A DNA stretch of 64,000 bases from Lamellibrachia satsuma (GCA_033239005.1 BSQZ01000014.1:4705501-4769500), one strand, 5' to 3'; shown: positions 36,640 to 50,504, numbered from the stretch's first letter. Made by a program: numbers and translations. Notes: generated by a model from the letters alone, not told the origin.

Positions 36640-39044
36640 CTCCCTGGTGGCAGAAAATCGGGATCCACGACTGATTGCCTTATATCCGAATACGCATTAA
36701 AACGGGGCACATAATAACAAGGTACGACTGCACTGCAGTTGAGCTAGTTGGGTTAGTACTTGTGCTGCCACATAGTGCATCGTTTTTGAAACGTTCTCCG
36801 TGCTGCCATCTTGTGGGTAGTATATACATTATGATATATCCCACCAGATATCATTTATAAAACGTTTCAATAACTGCTGCCTTAGAAGACTTGCGCATCA
36901 TTTGTTCACACAAACGTCAGGGCTTAGACATTTTAAAGTAAACTGGCACAAACTCTAAAACATGGCAAATGACTGGACATAAAAGTTTCATTGTTAGGAT
37001 AAGGTGAGTTTTTATTTTTTTCAGTTTATGGATCCGCCGACCACATTTTGGTGAATAAAAAAAAGTGGTTGAATGTTTTTTTAATGTCCCGCTGACATTC
37101 TCACATGACTTTTTTGTTTAAATAATCTATTATAATAATAATAATCTATACAAAAACAAATATAATGTCTAAAAAAACGAAATGTTCACAAAAGTCGAAC
37201 AGCAGAGAAGCATTGCGACACCGAAAATATATTTACAATCCCTGGGAACGCCTTTCATGGTAGCGTTGTACCGCATTATTATGCAGACAACTCATTGTTC
37301 TCCGACTGTTAATACAAAATACAAATGATCAGTCTCGTGCAAAATTTGTGTGAATAATGTTCTGTAAGAGAAATGATTTTCATAGTCATGAAAGTTTCAA
37401 AACGAAATATAGACGGACTATTTCCAGGTGTAGCCATAAGCCCCGGGCTGTGGTCAAGCTGTAATGTGTTGCCAACATGTTGCTATGATGTTCGAACCAG
37501 CTATATTCGTTCACCGTGAAAGCGGAACATATCGTTTGGTTACTGTGATTCCAGTACACATCAGTATTATATCTATCTAACTAAATCATGTCCTTAAACC
37601 AGCAAATATCAGCGCTAACGTAGTTTGTTGTGCCAACAATATGTAAAACACCGTGAAAAACTGTAAATTTCGACACAAAAACAAACATTTGTTGAGATTG
37701 TGTTTTCATTAATATCAATAACCAGGAAATGATGCTTAATTTCTTATTTTAGAAAAACTACAATACTTATGACGTTGCAATTTGGCATATGAACGCCTCT
37801 TAAACATAATATGATATTGAATTATGGTTGGTGAAGGGTTTGTATAAAAAATACACTGCCACTTTAAGCTGTCATTCAACTTTTGCTTAATTCATTCACA
37901 GTGGTGTAGCAGACGTAATTTATTTATGTTAACCAAAATATATCTTAAAGTTATCAGTGACACTGTCATACTCATGTGTCATTCATTTCTTTGGGGATTT
38001 TCTCAAAATGAAATAATTTCGCATTTTGTGGCTATTTTGTTTACATTTACAAAAATGTAAAAAAAATCTTGTAACATAACCAAATAAATGAAAAACTGCA
38101 AATGTTATTAATCTGGAATATTATGTAGTATTTAATGTACAATCTGTGAAGAAATTGTTAATTTATCTTAAAAACTTCTACTGAAACTAATCAATTCAAG
38201 ACAAGCATATAATATCCACCCAAGCTACCTTAAACACTATTGTAATAAACCATAAAAAAAAAACTGGCTTTGATTAACCATTTCCCCCTTCATTTCTCTT
38301 GCCTCTTTATCACCCATCCTGTGTTTGACATAACAGTAAAACATTTTTTATTTTTATTTTTTCCCTCCTCCGATGTTAGACATGACTGTAAAAATCCATA
38401 AAACTAAAAATAAAGAAACTGTGGCCTAATTAATTAAAATTACAGTATAATTTTAATTGATTTCTTTGATCAACGTAATTACAAGTGAACCAGCACCAGT
38501 ACAACTTGCAGCTTCAATGATTATGTCTGGTTTTATTTAATTTCCACTGAAATTTCTATAGTGGTCGACCTTGAGGAAATTTTCCTGGCAGATTCTTGGA
38601 TTGTCAGCCTTGAACAACAGAAATTCCCTGGTCTCTTTCACCTAGCCCTGTCGTGACGCTTCTTTCCCATTTCGATTTTCGACACTCAATCAAATTCCTG
38701 AAGCATGTGGGTCTTTCGGGATTGAGTAAATTCAGCAAAATTCCCAGAATCCGGGGAATACATTCACCAAATCAATGTACACATACTACTGTAAAATACT
38801 ACCATGTTGCAACATACCTTCAAAATCCTTCTCATGCCACATAATGGAAATGTTACACTAATTAATGAGCAAGGATATCTTCAACTAATATAATAACAAC
38901 ACTTTTTTTGCCTAAATGATCAGCATCCTGAGCTCACAAGCGCAACAAGCCAGAATCACTAAGCATGATATCATGAACAGTGATACACAAAAGTCTTCAT
39001 CAGGTCAAGGATTTAGGATGAAAATAACAACCAAGGAACCTTAC
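36640..39044. other. Intronic, no gene recognised
   Basis: AT-rich, with poly-T and poly-A runs. It lies immediately downstream of the large exon's donor; no repeat family recognised. Confidence 0.35.
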
Positions 39045-41357
39045 CTTATAGCGATCTCCCGCTTCCCCGACTCTGTCGTCATGGTGATCCTGCCTGCTGG
39101 GAATGCCATAGCAACAGCTAATCAGATCGAACCCTCGTAGCTTCCCTTTCTTCCGACCAGCCCGTTTATGTCCAACCCTTACTTTCTGATGGCTAGATCT
39201 GCTGGTCTGCAGATTAATGTCAGGCCGGTTACCGTGGTGATTTGGACCATGCACCACTTTCTGGCCATTCACTAATTTGCTCGACTTCTTTGGTTTGGCA
39301 GCATTTGATTTCCTGCTACCGTTCTTTCGCAGGGTTTTTGCATCTTCGCCACCACTTCCACTGAAAGAACCATTTTGTGTGATCGTGGAGACACTCCGAG
39401 CAATTCTTTCCACCTTCATCCAATCCACTTTCTGGTATTCAGGATGCCAACTGACGAACCCCGCATCAGAGGCAGGTCTCTGGAGACTATTGTTGGACTT
39501 CTGCAGGTGGTTCCCCCATTGCTGAGGCCGGGGCAATGGTTCCTGCAAGCTGTACCTTTGGTTTGCTTGACTGTACTGTGGGTTTTGCAAACGGTTCTTC
39601 TGGATGGGTAAACCATACTTTTGGTTCCCTGAACTGTGCTTTTGATTTGCAGGACTGTACTTTTGGTTTTCCGAACTGTGGTTCTGGTTTTCTGAACTGT
39701 ACGTCTGGTCCTCAGAATTGTGCTTATGTTTCTGGAGATTGTGCACATCTTCTTGCGATTTGTCCACCCTGTCCACAGAGCCAGTTGTCATGTCTGGATA
39801 CTTCATGGGACAGTGCTTCTGGAAGCTGCCCCGTATTTCCTGATACGAATACTGGTTATCCCACAACCTCCCCCTGGGTCGTTGGAAGCTGTTCCTTCGT
39901 CTCGGAATTCCCCCATTGTGCCACCTGCAACCCAATGTTCCCGGTTCCGCAGACACAGCAGGGTTCTGAGCTCGCAGGAAACCATCCTTTTTTTCCGGAA
40001 GACCACACCTGCGATCAAGTGACATACACTTGGCTTCCCTAGGAACATATCTGGTGGCTGGAGGGCTGAAGGCAGAATGCAGTGGCTTGCTCTTGTGGGA
40101 TACACTTCCAGGATTCTTTGCAAATTCCCCATGTTCTATCCTCCGACATGTTGGATCCACCAAACGAGGATCAGTTCCTTGATTACTGTGTCCAGCACTT
40201 GGGAGGCCACTATCCCTATCTAGAGTCCTACTGCGGTGTTCCTGGGAAACTTTATTAGCCCTCCCATTGTGCAGAAGTTCTGGTGAGGTGGGACGAGGAC
40301 CCCGAACCTTTGAAGCATGCTCCTTGCATTCTGGGAAGTTGTACTTCAGATCTTTTGCAGCGCGTCCACTTTGAGCCAATTTGGACTGAAATTCAGCAGA
40401 AACTAGTTTCCAGTCCCGAAACACCTTTTCTGCAGGTGTGCATCTGGCTCCAAATTGAGGAGTTCCTACATTGGCCAGACCATGTGCTTTTGTACTGACA
40501 TTGTAATCAGAGAAGGACAAGTGCTTCGTCTGTCCTACAGACACTGCGTCAGTCTGCCCAGTGTCATTTCTCGCTCCTTGAAGACTCTGTGTTCTATCCA
40601 CACCCCAGCGTTTCTGCTTATTGGGAATGGGCTTCATCCCTTGAAGCTTTGGTCTGGGTTCTGGTGACTTCCTCACACAATCCACAGAAGAACTCGACAC
40701 CCCCTTCCCACAGAGGTTCCCAAGCTCAGGCAGCCTCTTCCCTGCATCCCTTGAAGGGTTCCGGGGATCCTGGAAACCATGTTTTTCTTCCGGTCTGTAG
40801 CATTTGCTGCTTATGGGTTTACGTAAGTTCTGCTGAGAAAAGTATGTACTTTCTTTGGGTTCCCCAAACCTGGAACTCTGATCCAGAGATTTAGCTTTCT
40901 GGTGTCTTCCTTTCATCTGCTGTATAGTCTTTATGGGCTTGAACCTAGATTCATGCAGACTATGCTCTTGTTGTGGGTTTCTTCGACGTGCAGGTTCCTT
41001 TGAAGTATGTGGATCTCCAGCTAACCAGACGCTCGGTACCAAACTGTGCCCACGATCTAGAGACATTGACTTGTCTGTCGCAGAATTCAGCCTGGTTCCA
41101 CGAAAACAGTAATCCGGCTCATGCACATGGCTCTGATTATCCAGAAATGTATATTTTGGTTCTGTCAACACTTGTTTGCAATTGTAAGACTCAGACTTGA
41201 TGACTGGCGGCTTTGTGGGTGGTTCTGATTTCTCATTGCGTACCTCGCACTCACGGCGGAAGAACTCAATCGCTTTCTTCCTGCTAAATGAAAATATCTG
41301 GTCGTCCGGTTTCATTGTGCCATAGCTGTTTCTACGGGGCTTGTCTGCTTTTGCCAT
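39045..41357 (-). CDS. Large 5' coding exon, probably an alternative N-terminus of the AMPK gamma gene
   Basis: An open frame of 771 codons from ATG (41357) to a consensus donor TATAAG|GTAAGG (39045/39044). The frame would read only 14 more residues into the intron, so 39045 is the likely exon end. The protein is low-complexity and probably disordered: Ser, Asn, Gln, Pro, Lys and Arg rich, no membrane segment. Visible elements: RRNSY at residues 8-12 and a second RRRNSF (both R-R-x-S basophilic kinase sites), an acidic/basic stretch IEFFRRECEVRNEK, imperfect 7-residue repeats of the type SSENQKY at about residues 530-600, and a basic end KRAGRKKGKLRGF followed by a CC pair. A GTG lies seven codons upstream in frame, but the ATG is the sensible start. 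The exon ends in phase 0, matching the phase-0 acceptor at 11830, so I infer it splices to the AMPK gamma exon; human exon 1 also ends basic (KRRSLR). It could instead belong to a separate gene. I recognise no domain. Confidence 0.7.
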
Positions 41358-43815
41358 GACAGTTGGTCCAATAATCACTCTACACTAACATCAGGACTTG
41401 AACTTCTTTTGTGCAGTATGAAATTGTTAGTTATCATCACAATCTAAGGTAGTATAACTGCATCAATGCGTGATGGCAGTGATGCTGACCGGGAGAGTTC
41501 CAATCATCTTCAGTTTCCAAATAGTTCTTTCACATCAGACTAAAATAACTTGCCTTGAAATTTCCGACGTAGCTTCTCTTTCTCTGACTGCGCAGATTCA
41601 AATATTATCTTTACAGCTTAGTCACTCTGTGACAAGTGACTTCACAAGTATATTCCTTGTCATCCGCTCTTAGTCTCGCAACAAGTTTTTCTTGTACTAT
41701 TATCCACACGTACCAGCAGTTTTCCATTGAAAACGCCACAAAGAAGAACCGCAACTCACACGTCCACTATCTATACATACGCGATATCTCAATGTCCAGT
41801 CATGTATCAGGGAATATTACACACCACTGGCGGTCATTCCATTTGTCATTGACACCTGTTGTTAATCCTCAACAGAAACTGAAGTCCTCCATGACATCGG
41901 CATTTCATACGACGACCACTCCAGTTGAAGAACATCAACCAAAGGTCACTCCATTTAGCAAATGCATAAACACCAAATGCATAAACTAAAGTTAATCACA
42001 TGATCACAGTAGTAGATCTTCAACCATATATTCTGGTAAACACAATGTCTTTTCGTGCTCAGAAAATTGTCAAGTCACACGATCAAGTTGTGTAGTCAAA
42101 TTGTGTAGTCACTCACAGACAGTAAACAAGAGGTGATTTCACTGTAGTATTGTCATGAACATAACACAGAATCCACATAATCTCTAGGTAAAAACTCAAA
42201 TCTTTCTTCACTAAACAGATGCACATTTCTAACAAAACTCACATAAAGTCACGCAGAAGTCCACCAGCCGTAGAACACTTATAACAATTCCTACACAACA
42301 AAAACAAATTTGCTGGCGACATTTCCTGCCAAACTTCCATCCTCTTCTCACTGAATGAGCCGCAGCAGAAATTAACTGTGACACCAGCTGCGATGAAGGC
42401 CCCTCTTGAAAATGCAAATGTGCTAGGTCATCCAGCACGAGTGATAATGAAGGACACTCTCAGACCCTTAAAAGTGGGCAAGGAGTATATTTAAACATAG
42501 CAATATATGCAAACAGATGGATAAGTGTAATTGATACACAAACATGTTTGAATAAATAAAATCTTGGACATCAGACAAACCGCAATGAGTCAAATGTCAT
42601 GCGACTCAACAAATGCCGTTTTACCGACTGTCACCACATTTGGCTTTAAGCCTAAAATAGCAATTTTATTAATTATGTACTAGTTAAAGTATTTCACAAG
42701 ATTTAATAAGTTTGCCAATGTGTAGTGTGTCACCCGTCCTTCTGAGATATTTATATGTAAAATTTTTTTTAAGTACTGTGCACTGCATGTATTATTGTGA
42801 CAAATATATGTCATACGGATGGTTGACAAACACATTGGGTGGCCTTGGTATAATAATTGAAGTCATTCATGTATAAAACTGGTACACATCAATGTCACTT
42901 AAATGAACATTATGACTCTGGGAGTTAAAATATGACAGTTACTCATTTGAAGACGTTGGAATGAACCAGTGATATTTAGTATTAAATCTGAAATCGAATC
43001 CATGTCCCTCAAATAATGGCTTATTTGGCAAGTAATGAACGATCATAGAGTCCTTTTATATGGGACACAGGTTCTCTATCAATGTTTCATACAGTTTGCA
43101 CAGAATAACTAATAAGTAACACACAAGTTGTAATCAGAAAGCGCTATTTTTATAAAGAAACTCATTTTTACTTTTATTAATAAAAACTGCCTTAGTACAT
43201 GTACTTATATTTTGTTAGATGTTTATACCGGATTAATTTCCCTTGTTTTTAATTTGTCTTGCATTTAAAATACAAATATATTTGCCAATGTCATCTACAA
43301 TGTGTGTTAAAAAAACACACAACACACACTGCACTGGAACTTACAGTTAGCTGCACATGTTGCAGTTTTAACAACAAAGGTTGTTTTTATTTTGTGATAA
43401 ACTGTTACCCATTAAACACTGTACGTTTCATAAATGGATTGGCCATAAAAATAAAGTTTACATGCAGCAGTGTGCATTCATGCATGCATGCATGTGTGCA
43501 TGCACTGATATTCAATGTCACTGTTTATGAAGATTACGCATCGTTTTTAGTCTCATTGTTTTTCACCATATAAAAATTATAAAATTAATCATACTTTATC
43601 GGTAGATGAATATCGTGTTCTGGAAGATATTTTATAGCAGATTATGACGATGTCACATCTAGAAGGAAATAAAAAAATGATTTTTCATGGCACTTACTAT
43701 TACTGTGCATTTGTATCTACTGGCAGCCAGAATCTACTAAACACGTTTATTACAAAATCTTACATGTGTTAATTCCCTTTTGACAGTGATCTCTTTACCA
43801 AACTCGAAGAATCAC
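41358..43815. other. Upstream flank of the large exon
   Basis: On the minus strand this would hold the 5' UTR and promoter or further upstream exons. No CpG-rich or clear core promoter is visible; TTTAAATATACTCC near 42490 (minus) is a weak TATA-like candidate. Confidence 0.25.
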
Positions 43816-44146
43816 TTTCAACACATGAACCATCAGTATACGCACTAAACAACAGCCCAGTGACACAAACTTTCAACACAGGAACAGTCAGTACATGCAC
43901 TAAACAACAGCCCAGTGACACAAACTTTCAACACAGGAACAGTCAGTACATGCACTAAACAACAGCCCAGTGACACAAACTTTCAACACAGGAACAGTCA
44001 GTACATGCACTAAACAACAGCCCAGTGACACAAACTTTCAACACAGGAACAGTCAGTATATGCACTAAACAACAGCCCAGTGACACAAACTTTCAACACA
44101 GGAACAGTCAGTATATGCACTAAACAACAGCCCAGTGACACAAACT
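43816..44146 (+). repeat. 55-bp minisatellite
   Basis: Six copies of tttcaacacaggaacagtca plus gtacatgcactaaacaacag and cccagtgacacaaac, with very little divergence. Confidence 0.95.
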
Positions 44147-44324
44147 CACAAACTCTGGCCATCGTTTTATCGTGAAATCAGTTATAATATTATAGTAAAA
44201 ACTATGTGTTCTAACTCCTTGACTGTCCAAATGTGTTTTTATGAAGCACAATTTGTTAATACAATGTGACCATTATCCGTTTAATTTGAATGTTTCTGAA
44301 TACCAGATTTAAACTTGCTTACAA

Positions 44325-44700
44325 TACGTACTGAACTAACAAATGCTATGTAACTTGTACTTACATTACGTACTGAACAAACAAATGCTATGTAACTTGT
44401 ACTTACATTACGTACTGAACAAACAAATGCTGTGTAACTTGTACTTACAGTAGGTACTGAACTAACAAATGCTATGTAACGTGTACTTACATTACGTACT
44501 GAACTAACAAATGCTATGTAACTTGTACTTACATTACGTACTGAACAAACAAATGCTATGTAACTTGTACTTACATTACGTACTGAACAAACAAATGCTA
44601 TGTAACTTGTACTTACAGTAGGTACTGAACTAACAAATGCTATGTAACTTGTAGTTACAGTACCTACTGAACTAACAAATGCTATGTAACTTGTACTTCT
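44325..44700 (+). repeat. 42-bp minisatellite
   Basis: Nine copies of aacaaatgctatgtaacttg plus tacttacattacgtactgaa, about 180 bases after the 55-bp array. Confidence 0.95.
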
Positions 44701-44847
44701 TGGCTTAAGTAAATAACTCTGAGAGTTGTATGGAGACATTTCGGTCAACGGTCAAGTTGCTGTCAAACTCTGTATGTGTCAATAAACACATCAGGCATTT
44801 ACATTGCTTCAGACTCCCTAGTAATCCGGTTACCACAATAAAGGTAC

Positions 44848-45060
44848 CGTATTTGCCCCAATTAGCATACACCCTGTTTTTTAATCAGCAGAATCCACAA
44901 TTATTGTAATTTGACTGGTGTGGAACAACTAAAAAGTGGCCATCTGGTGTTAACAGTTGGCACCACTTTTCAGTTTGTTTTACACTAGTCACCAAATTAC
45001 ACCACTAGTGCTAAACAGTTACCTTACTGTCCAGAGAAACAAATTGTGGATGCCTATTGG
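44848..45060 (+). mobile_element. MITE family copy C, right-truncated
   Basis: Begins with the terminal sequence ACCGTATTTGCCCCAATTAG, includes the internal inverted repeat, and breaks off after AGAGAAACAAATTG. Confidence 0.55.
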
Positions 45061-45124
45061 ATGATTCAAATTTAATGGTGTCAGCTTATTTGCTGGGCTA
45101 GCTCTGATGTTGTAAACTGTTTAG

Positions 45125-45350
45125 CCATCTTGACTAAAGCCCCCTAATTTTTTTAAGCCAAATAAAAATTGCTTTAGCCAAATTTGTTACATGCATCAAG
45201 ACAACAACAAACACTCATGTGTCATGCATTCTTTTTAGCGAAAATGCTGGTGGCCACATTGGCTCAAATGAGTAACTTTTGTTTAGCCAAATCCGATGCC
45301 ACGTGGCTGATGGCCCAAATGGCCACTGGTAGCGCTAGCCTAGATTGGGG
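45125..45350 (-). repeat. Dispersed repeat copy, inverted relative to 30.2 kb
   Basis: Reverse-complement partner of 30185-30370. Both contain several TTTGGC(T/C)AAA-like words. Confidence 0.65.
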
Positions 45351-46366
45351 AATACGAGGGAAACACCAAAGCAAAGATGGGGGACAAAGTTGTGACAATT
45401 GTACAGTTTGACAGTTTCTGAAGGATATTACGCCAATATACTTCATACTGGCTACACTAAGGAGGCAGACAATCCGATTGACAATATAATGTGCCAATAT
45501 ATTCTGATTAAGGTGATATTTGGCTGTGAAAGTGAACTTTGGAGGCTTCGACTGGGAGAATTGCATAAACATTTTGTGGGGCCAGTTCAAACTCAGATGG
45601 GCTGGTTATTTTTTGTGCTCCTTTCAGACATTCCATGAAAAATGTCACTTTTATAAGTATAGTAAAACAAAACAATTCACTTGCGAATGGGTATTTTCTA
45701 CATACAATGAGAAATGTTGCCAACTGATAGCAATCAATAATAATAATACGAAAACTTTCATCGTGCTTAGACCCTCAGAAATCTGAGCTCAGAGGTGCAT
45801 CAAAATGAAGGAGTTTTGGCAACCTCGAAATCGGTACAGAACATTAAAGTTGTCAACAGATATTAAAGCAAGTTATCTCGCAGTTATTAGCAATGTCACT
45901 TTACGACAAATACACAGGAAGGCAGACTACCTCCCTCGATAAGTTAGTTAAACACTTCACCTTATAACCTTAGCATGTAGAAATTTGCACAAACATGGAT
46001 ATATTTAGACAGGACACATTAACCCTGAGGCTGATATGTCATTGATGTTTCTATGTAAATAGTGGCTCCTACAGACCACACAACATAAAATATGGTCCAG
46101 CACAATCCTAGTCTTTTTCCATTACCTCATAAATTACAGAATCTAATGTAACCCTTAGCCATTTGCTTCGGTGAAATGTTCAGAAAAGCGCCCACGTTTC
46201 AGAGGTGTCAGTTTAATTTCTTAACATGTAAAGTTACATAGTCTGGTCTTATTAATCATCAAGTCATATTATGTGATGAACTTTGTCCATAGGTACAGTA
46301 AAATGTCTACAGCTGTTTGTGAATGTTGATAATCGTAGAGAAACACTGGTAAAAAGATTGTGTTCA
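45350..46366. other. No gene recognised
   Basis: Sequence between a dispersed repeat and the 666-bp TTAA element; short frames on both strands, none coding-like. Confidence 0.35.
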
Positions 46367-46370
46367 TTAA

Positions 46371-47036
46371 CCCATTAGACCCCACAACGGCCACGGCCGG
46401 CCGCTCTGTGCAGTCCTGGAACGGCCGCCGCCAGCCGCATATAGGACCCTCTATTAAAAAAAATCCTGGCGAATAACTACTGAACTAAACGCTACCAAAT
46501 TCTGCCACACCCTAGCGGATACATTTTGCAACAACAACAGCTCGTTACGTGCATGTGTTTCCCTTTCGGAAATCTTGATTTTCATCAGTTTTGTTCACGT
46601 TATCTCAGAAAATTTTTATTTCTATATTTGTCATGATAAATATGGTGTAACCTGAAAAATAACCGACAGAATTTGATAATGTTTTCAGTGGTGCAAAGCT
46701 AACACATATAGCTACATTTTCTTTGCTGAGTTGCATAGGGTTATAGCATGGGATCATTGTCAAATGTTAGTGGCAACTTTCAATGTTTTAACAAATGTAC
46801 TATGTTGTCTTTGCAAATTGTGATCAAATGTCAACATTTTATTAATATATCCTATTTTTATGTATACATGCATGTGGAGAAATTACTACTCTTCAAAATA
46901 AACACAACTTGTAATTGTCAATATTGAATAGTTTTTTCTACAGATTTTTGAACACAAGGAGGTAAATCACTCGAAATTTGCCAGAAATCCTGGGAATATG
47001 GTGGCATGTTTTAATAAAATCCTGGGGCCTAATGGG
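46371..47036. mobile_element. piggyBac-like MITE, 666 bp
   Basis: Flanked by TTAA at 46367-46370 and 47037-47040. The terminal inverted repeats are CCCATTAGACCCCA and CCCATTAGGCCCCA (13 of 14 identical). CCC ends with a TTAA target duplication are diagnostic of the piggyBac superfamily. There is no long open frame. The left subterminal region is unusually GC-rich (ACGGCCACGGCCGGCCGC) compared with its surroundings. Confidence 0.85.
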
Positions 47037-47073
47037 TTAAACATGCTTGGTTAGTAAAGAAATAGAATAGATG

Positions 47074-47466
47074 TACCGTATTCGACATATTTAGCATACA
47101 TGCCCTAATTAGCATACACCTCCTTTTTTAAGCAGCAGGATCTGTAACTTCATTAGTGTGGAACGGAATAATAATAATATATTTATATAGCGCCATAATC
47201 ATACAGTGCTCTACGAAAAGTGCTATCATCTGGTGTTAAACAGTTCGCACCACTTTTCAGTTACTCTACATTAATCACCAAATGACACCACAAGTGTTAA
47301 ACAATTACCTTATTGTCTAGAGAAACACATTTTTATGTACGCTTATAACAACAGATTTCTTGACATTTTTTATGGCCCAATTTTTGTCAAGCGTACGGTA
47401 TGCTTATTAGGGTAAATACAATAGTCTGTGCTATCTAACATGATTTTATTAAGTCGAATACGGTAG
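47074..47466 (+). mobile_element. MITE family copy D with a nested insertion
   Basis: The fullest copy, with left end CCGTATTCGACATATTTAGC and right end GGTATGCTTATTAGGG. The internal stem-loop is interrupted at about 47165-47215 by AT-rich sequence (AATAATATATTTATATAGCG) absent from copies B and C. The right flank is partly duplicated (two TAGTCTRTG...ATGATTTTA blocks). Confidence 0.6.
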
Positions 47467-48404
47467 TCTATGATGTCTAATATGATTTTACAATCATAAT
47501 TACCAAACTTTGTACTCTTAAATATGTCTGTATAAATGTTTCTTTTTATTTATTTGCAAAAAAAAGTTTTATGCATAGAAACATGTATGCAAAGCACTCG
47601 TGTGTGAAAAAATTGTGTTTGCCTCACTGGTACTGCTGCAGTCTGTCTATTTACAAGGTTCCTAGAAAGAATAGTAACAGTCCAAGCAGCGAAGTCCTAC
47701 ATGTTCCAGGAATGATTTGTAGCAATTCCAGAATCACACCTCAGACTATCGGGTAATGTGGAAATGAGTGTTGCTCCAATATCATACAGCTTCTTGTCAG
47801 TCATCTCAAATGAAGGCAAATATTCAAGTTCACTTGTACATCAACTGTAACAAGGGGTGTATTCAAAATTCCTGCCGTTGAATTGGCAGAAGCAGAAATT
47901 TTTTTACATTCTGCGCAATCACATGACACTGGAGAATGATTCATTTGGACTTTGAAAAAGTGCCGAGTATGTCATAAAAGCGCAGTAGAACAGAACGTTA
48001 TGAAAGCTCAGTCGAGCATAACAGGCCAACATAGATTCAGATGGTTTTTATCCCATTAGTCACAGCCACATGTCATCGTTTCAATCGCTTGTCATTGCCA
48101 ACCACCCCGGCGCTACAATTAAACACAATCTTCATCTCATCTGATTTCGTATTGTCACTTCGAATAGTTGCCATCTTGTTTTGATATGTACGAGCCTCAC
48201 AAAAAAATCTGCATGATGTGGCTACTAGCGACAATGTGCGGACTTTTTGTGAATTGCAGACAGCCATATTTACAATGGCGGCACCATGTTACCAGTACGA
48301 TATCGGTATATCACAGCATTTTCTTCTGTGCGATACATATCAGCTATCGTGATACACCTTCGACATACCGATTTTCAATTTTGGTGACGCATTGTTTGTA
48401 TAAA

Positions 48405-48559
48405 GTAACCTGCCAAGTACAGGCATCACCTATCTATACATAGTAACCTGCCAAGCACAGGCAGCACCTATCTATACATAGTAAGCTGCCAAGTACAGTC
48501 AGCACCTATCTATACATAGTAACCTGCCAAGCACAGGCAGCACCTATCTATACATAGTA
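48405..48559 (+). repeat. 38-bp minisatellite
   Basis: Four copies of taacctgccaagcacaggca plus gcacctatctatacatag. Confidence 0.95.
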
Positions 48560-48753
48560 GCTTCTACTGCAGTGCAGTATTAGATCTACATCATTAATGG
48601 GAATAACCATTCGGTATATAATCCCATGGACATCATCAGATGATTTTAAATCAACATGAAAAGAATCCATATTATTATCAATTGTTAAAATTACGACTAT
48701 CTGTTTGGATGCTGACCCCAGGGTTCCCAATACCTACATTAATAAGTTATTTT

Positions 48754-49020
48754 CTATTCTGCATTTATAATTTTGTCACAGTTTGATATTTCTGGGCTAA
48801 GGGAGTTCCAGTCATTAACTGTGCATGGAATTAACCTATATTTGAATGTCTTTTTTACTGAAGGGGGAATGAAGTTATGGCAACTGTTTAATCTGGTGTG
48901 ACGAGTAGACGTGTTGAGAGAGTTTGGCAAACTGACGGCGATATGGTGGTGCAGCGCTTTGTGGAAGACCTAGAATCTTGTGACTTTCTTTCTGCTCTGG
49001 AAGGTTGGCCAGTTGAGGGT
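48754..49020 (-). pseudogene. LINE reverse-transcriptase C-terminal fragment
   Basis: Minus-strand reading WPTFQSRKKVTRF, a stop, then VFHKALHHHIAVSLPNSLN, STRHTRLNSCHNFIPP and FKYRLIPCTVNDWNSLSPEI, ending in a stop at 48754. The RHTR...F(K)Y...FP.T..DWN.L pattern is the hallmark of the C-terminus of CR1/L2/Jockey-type non-LTR retrotransposon polymerases. Only this end is present, with one internal stop, as expected of a 5'-truncated dead copy. Confidence 0.75.
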
Positions 49021-50504
49021 GGTTAACATCCTAGTGATAACACAGGCTCAAAGTTCAACTGACTTGCAATGCATTGTGGGTCATCATTCACACAATAATA
49101 CAAAAAGAAATACTTACCATGGCTTGCCCCTTCTCTATTTGAGATATCGGATCCTGAAACAGAAAACATTGCTCAAATAAACAACAACTACTAACGTGTT
49201 ACTGTCACTGCTAATCACCAGGAGCAGCACCAATCGGCTTGGTTTCATCAGGTTTCTACCAGATGTCAGCACCATTGCAAGCACATTGAAAATGGGAAAC
49301 AGCCCAAGATTTTTTGTAAGCAATTGTCAATTGTGGCTACTGATTTGTCAATTAACTTTAATAAACAGAACAATGACATCAAAAGTAATCATCCATGTCA
49401 GTAAAGCATGTTATTTCTTATGGAAGTCAGATATATACACATTAAATGTCTCAAATACATATTGTAACACAGCCAATAGACACTGTTAAGTACCACCAAT
49501 CCTATCATCTTGAACAATTATATCAACAGGCATTGGCTGTTGAACTATAGCCCTGTGAATATGTAATGACCCCCCCCAGCAATGTATGGTAAGCAACTGT
49601 TTAACAGGCTAATGGGTTAATATTTGGTTGGTTATTGTAGGTTAATTCCAATAAGCTAATATTTTGTTTGTGCTTAATGCTTGATGGATCATAGTTGTGT
49701 AGGGAACTGTTTGAGGGGTTATTGATGGTTTAGTGGACTCAAATCCAGTTGGCTAATTATGCAGTGACCTATATTTCACTTTCTTCCAGGATTATGTGGC
49801 AGAACTGTAGATACTTTTATCTGGTAAAATCCAAAGTTGCCTCCATATTTTATATTTTTTTGCCATAATTACTGCGGTGGCAACTCCTACAGCTTGGCTT
49901 GTATCCAGAGTTTCTTTCTCCTGAATCACTTTCTTACTAGGACTAATGAGTCTGATCTGCCCAATATGTTTGATGGACTCTTGCTTTATGGACTATACTC
50001 CAGTGGACTAATTATGCAGTGACCTATATTTCACTTTCTTTCAGGATTATGTGGCTCAACTGTACACTTTTATCTGGTAAAATCCAAAGTTGACAGAGAC
50101 AGACTTTTCACACAAGTTGTTTATGGGATAGTGCAACATTCATTATTACAGGACAACTGCAGAAACCACAGATGCACGTTCTGACCCAAGTTTTTTGCAA
50201 ATCGTTAACTAGATTAATAGCCATTTTATGACTGTAACTGAACAATATATTATACAATCCAGTCATAAAATGCGCATTATGTAATTGCACCTAAACATGG
50301 ACTACTAAATCATTGTCCTTATTGTTACATGTATAAAATGAATAGACCATTATACATGGATGTAAATGGTGGCACATGTGAAAAACGCAAGTTGTTATAT
50401 AGCGCAGGATGCAGTCCTCAGGACCATTTCAACACTAACTCGACTTCTGTAGAAAGTATTCAGCCATGATAGCATTACTGCACAGACTATATTCGTTCAC
50501 ATGT

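Noticed and set aside
36341..36710. Gly/Arg/Glu-rich frames on both strands
   Set aside because: Compositional product of the CCTCCCCCACAC tract.
39277..40894. Several plus-strand frames of 70-168 codons
   Set aside because: They are antisense shadows of the large minus-strand exon 39045-41357.
44281..44748. 155-codon frame with SYIAFVSSVRNVST repeats
   Set aside because: 42-bp minisatellite lacking stops; no flanking coding signal.
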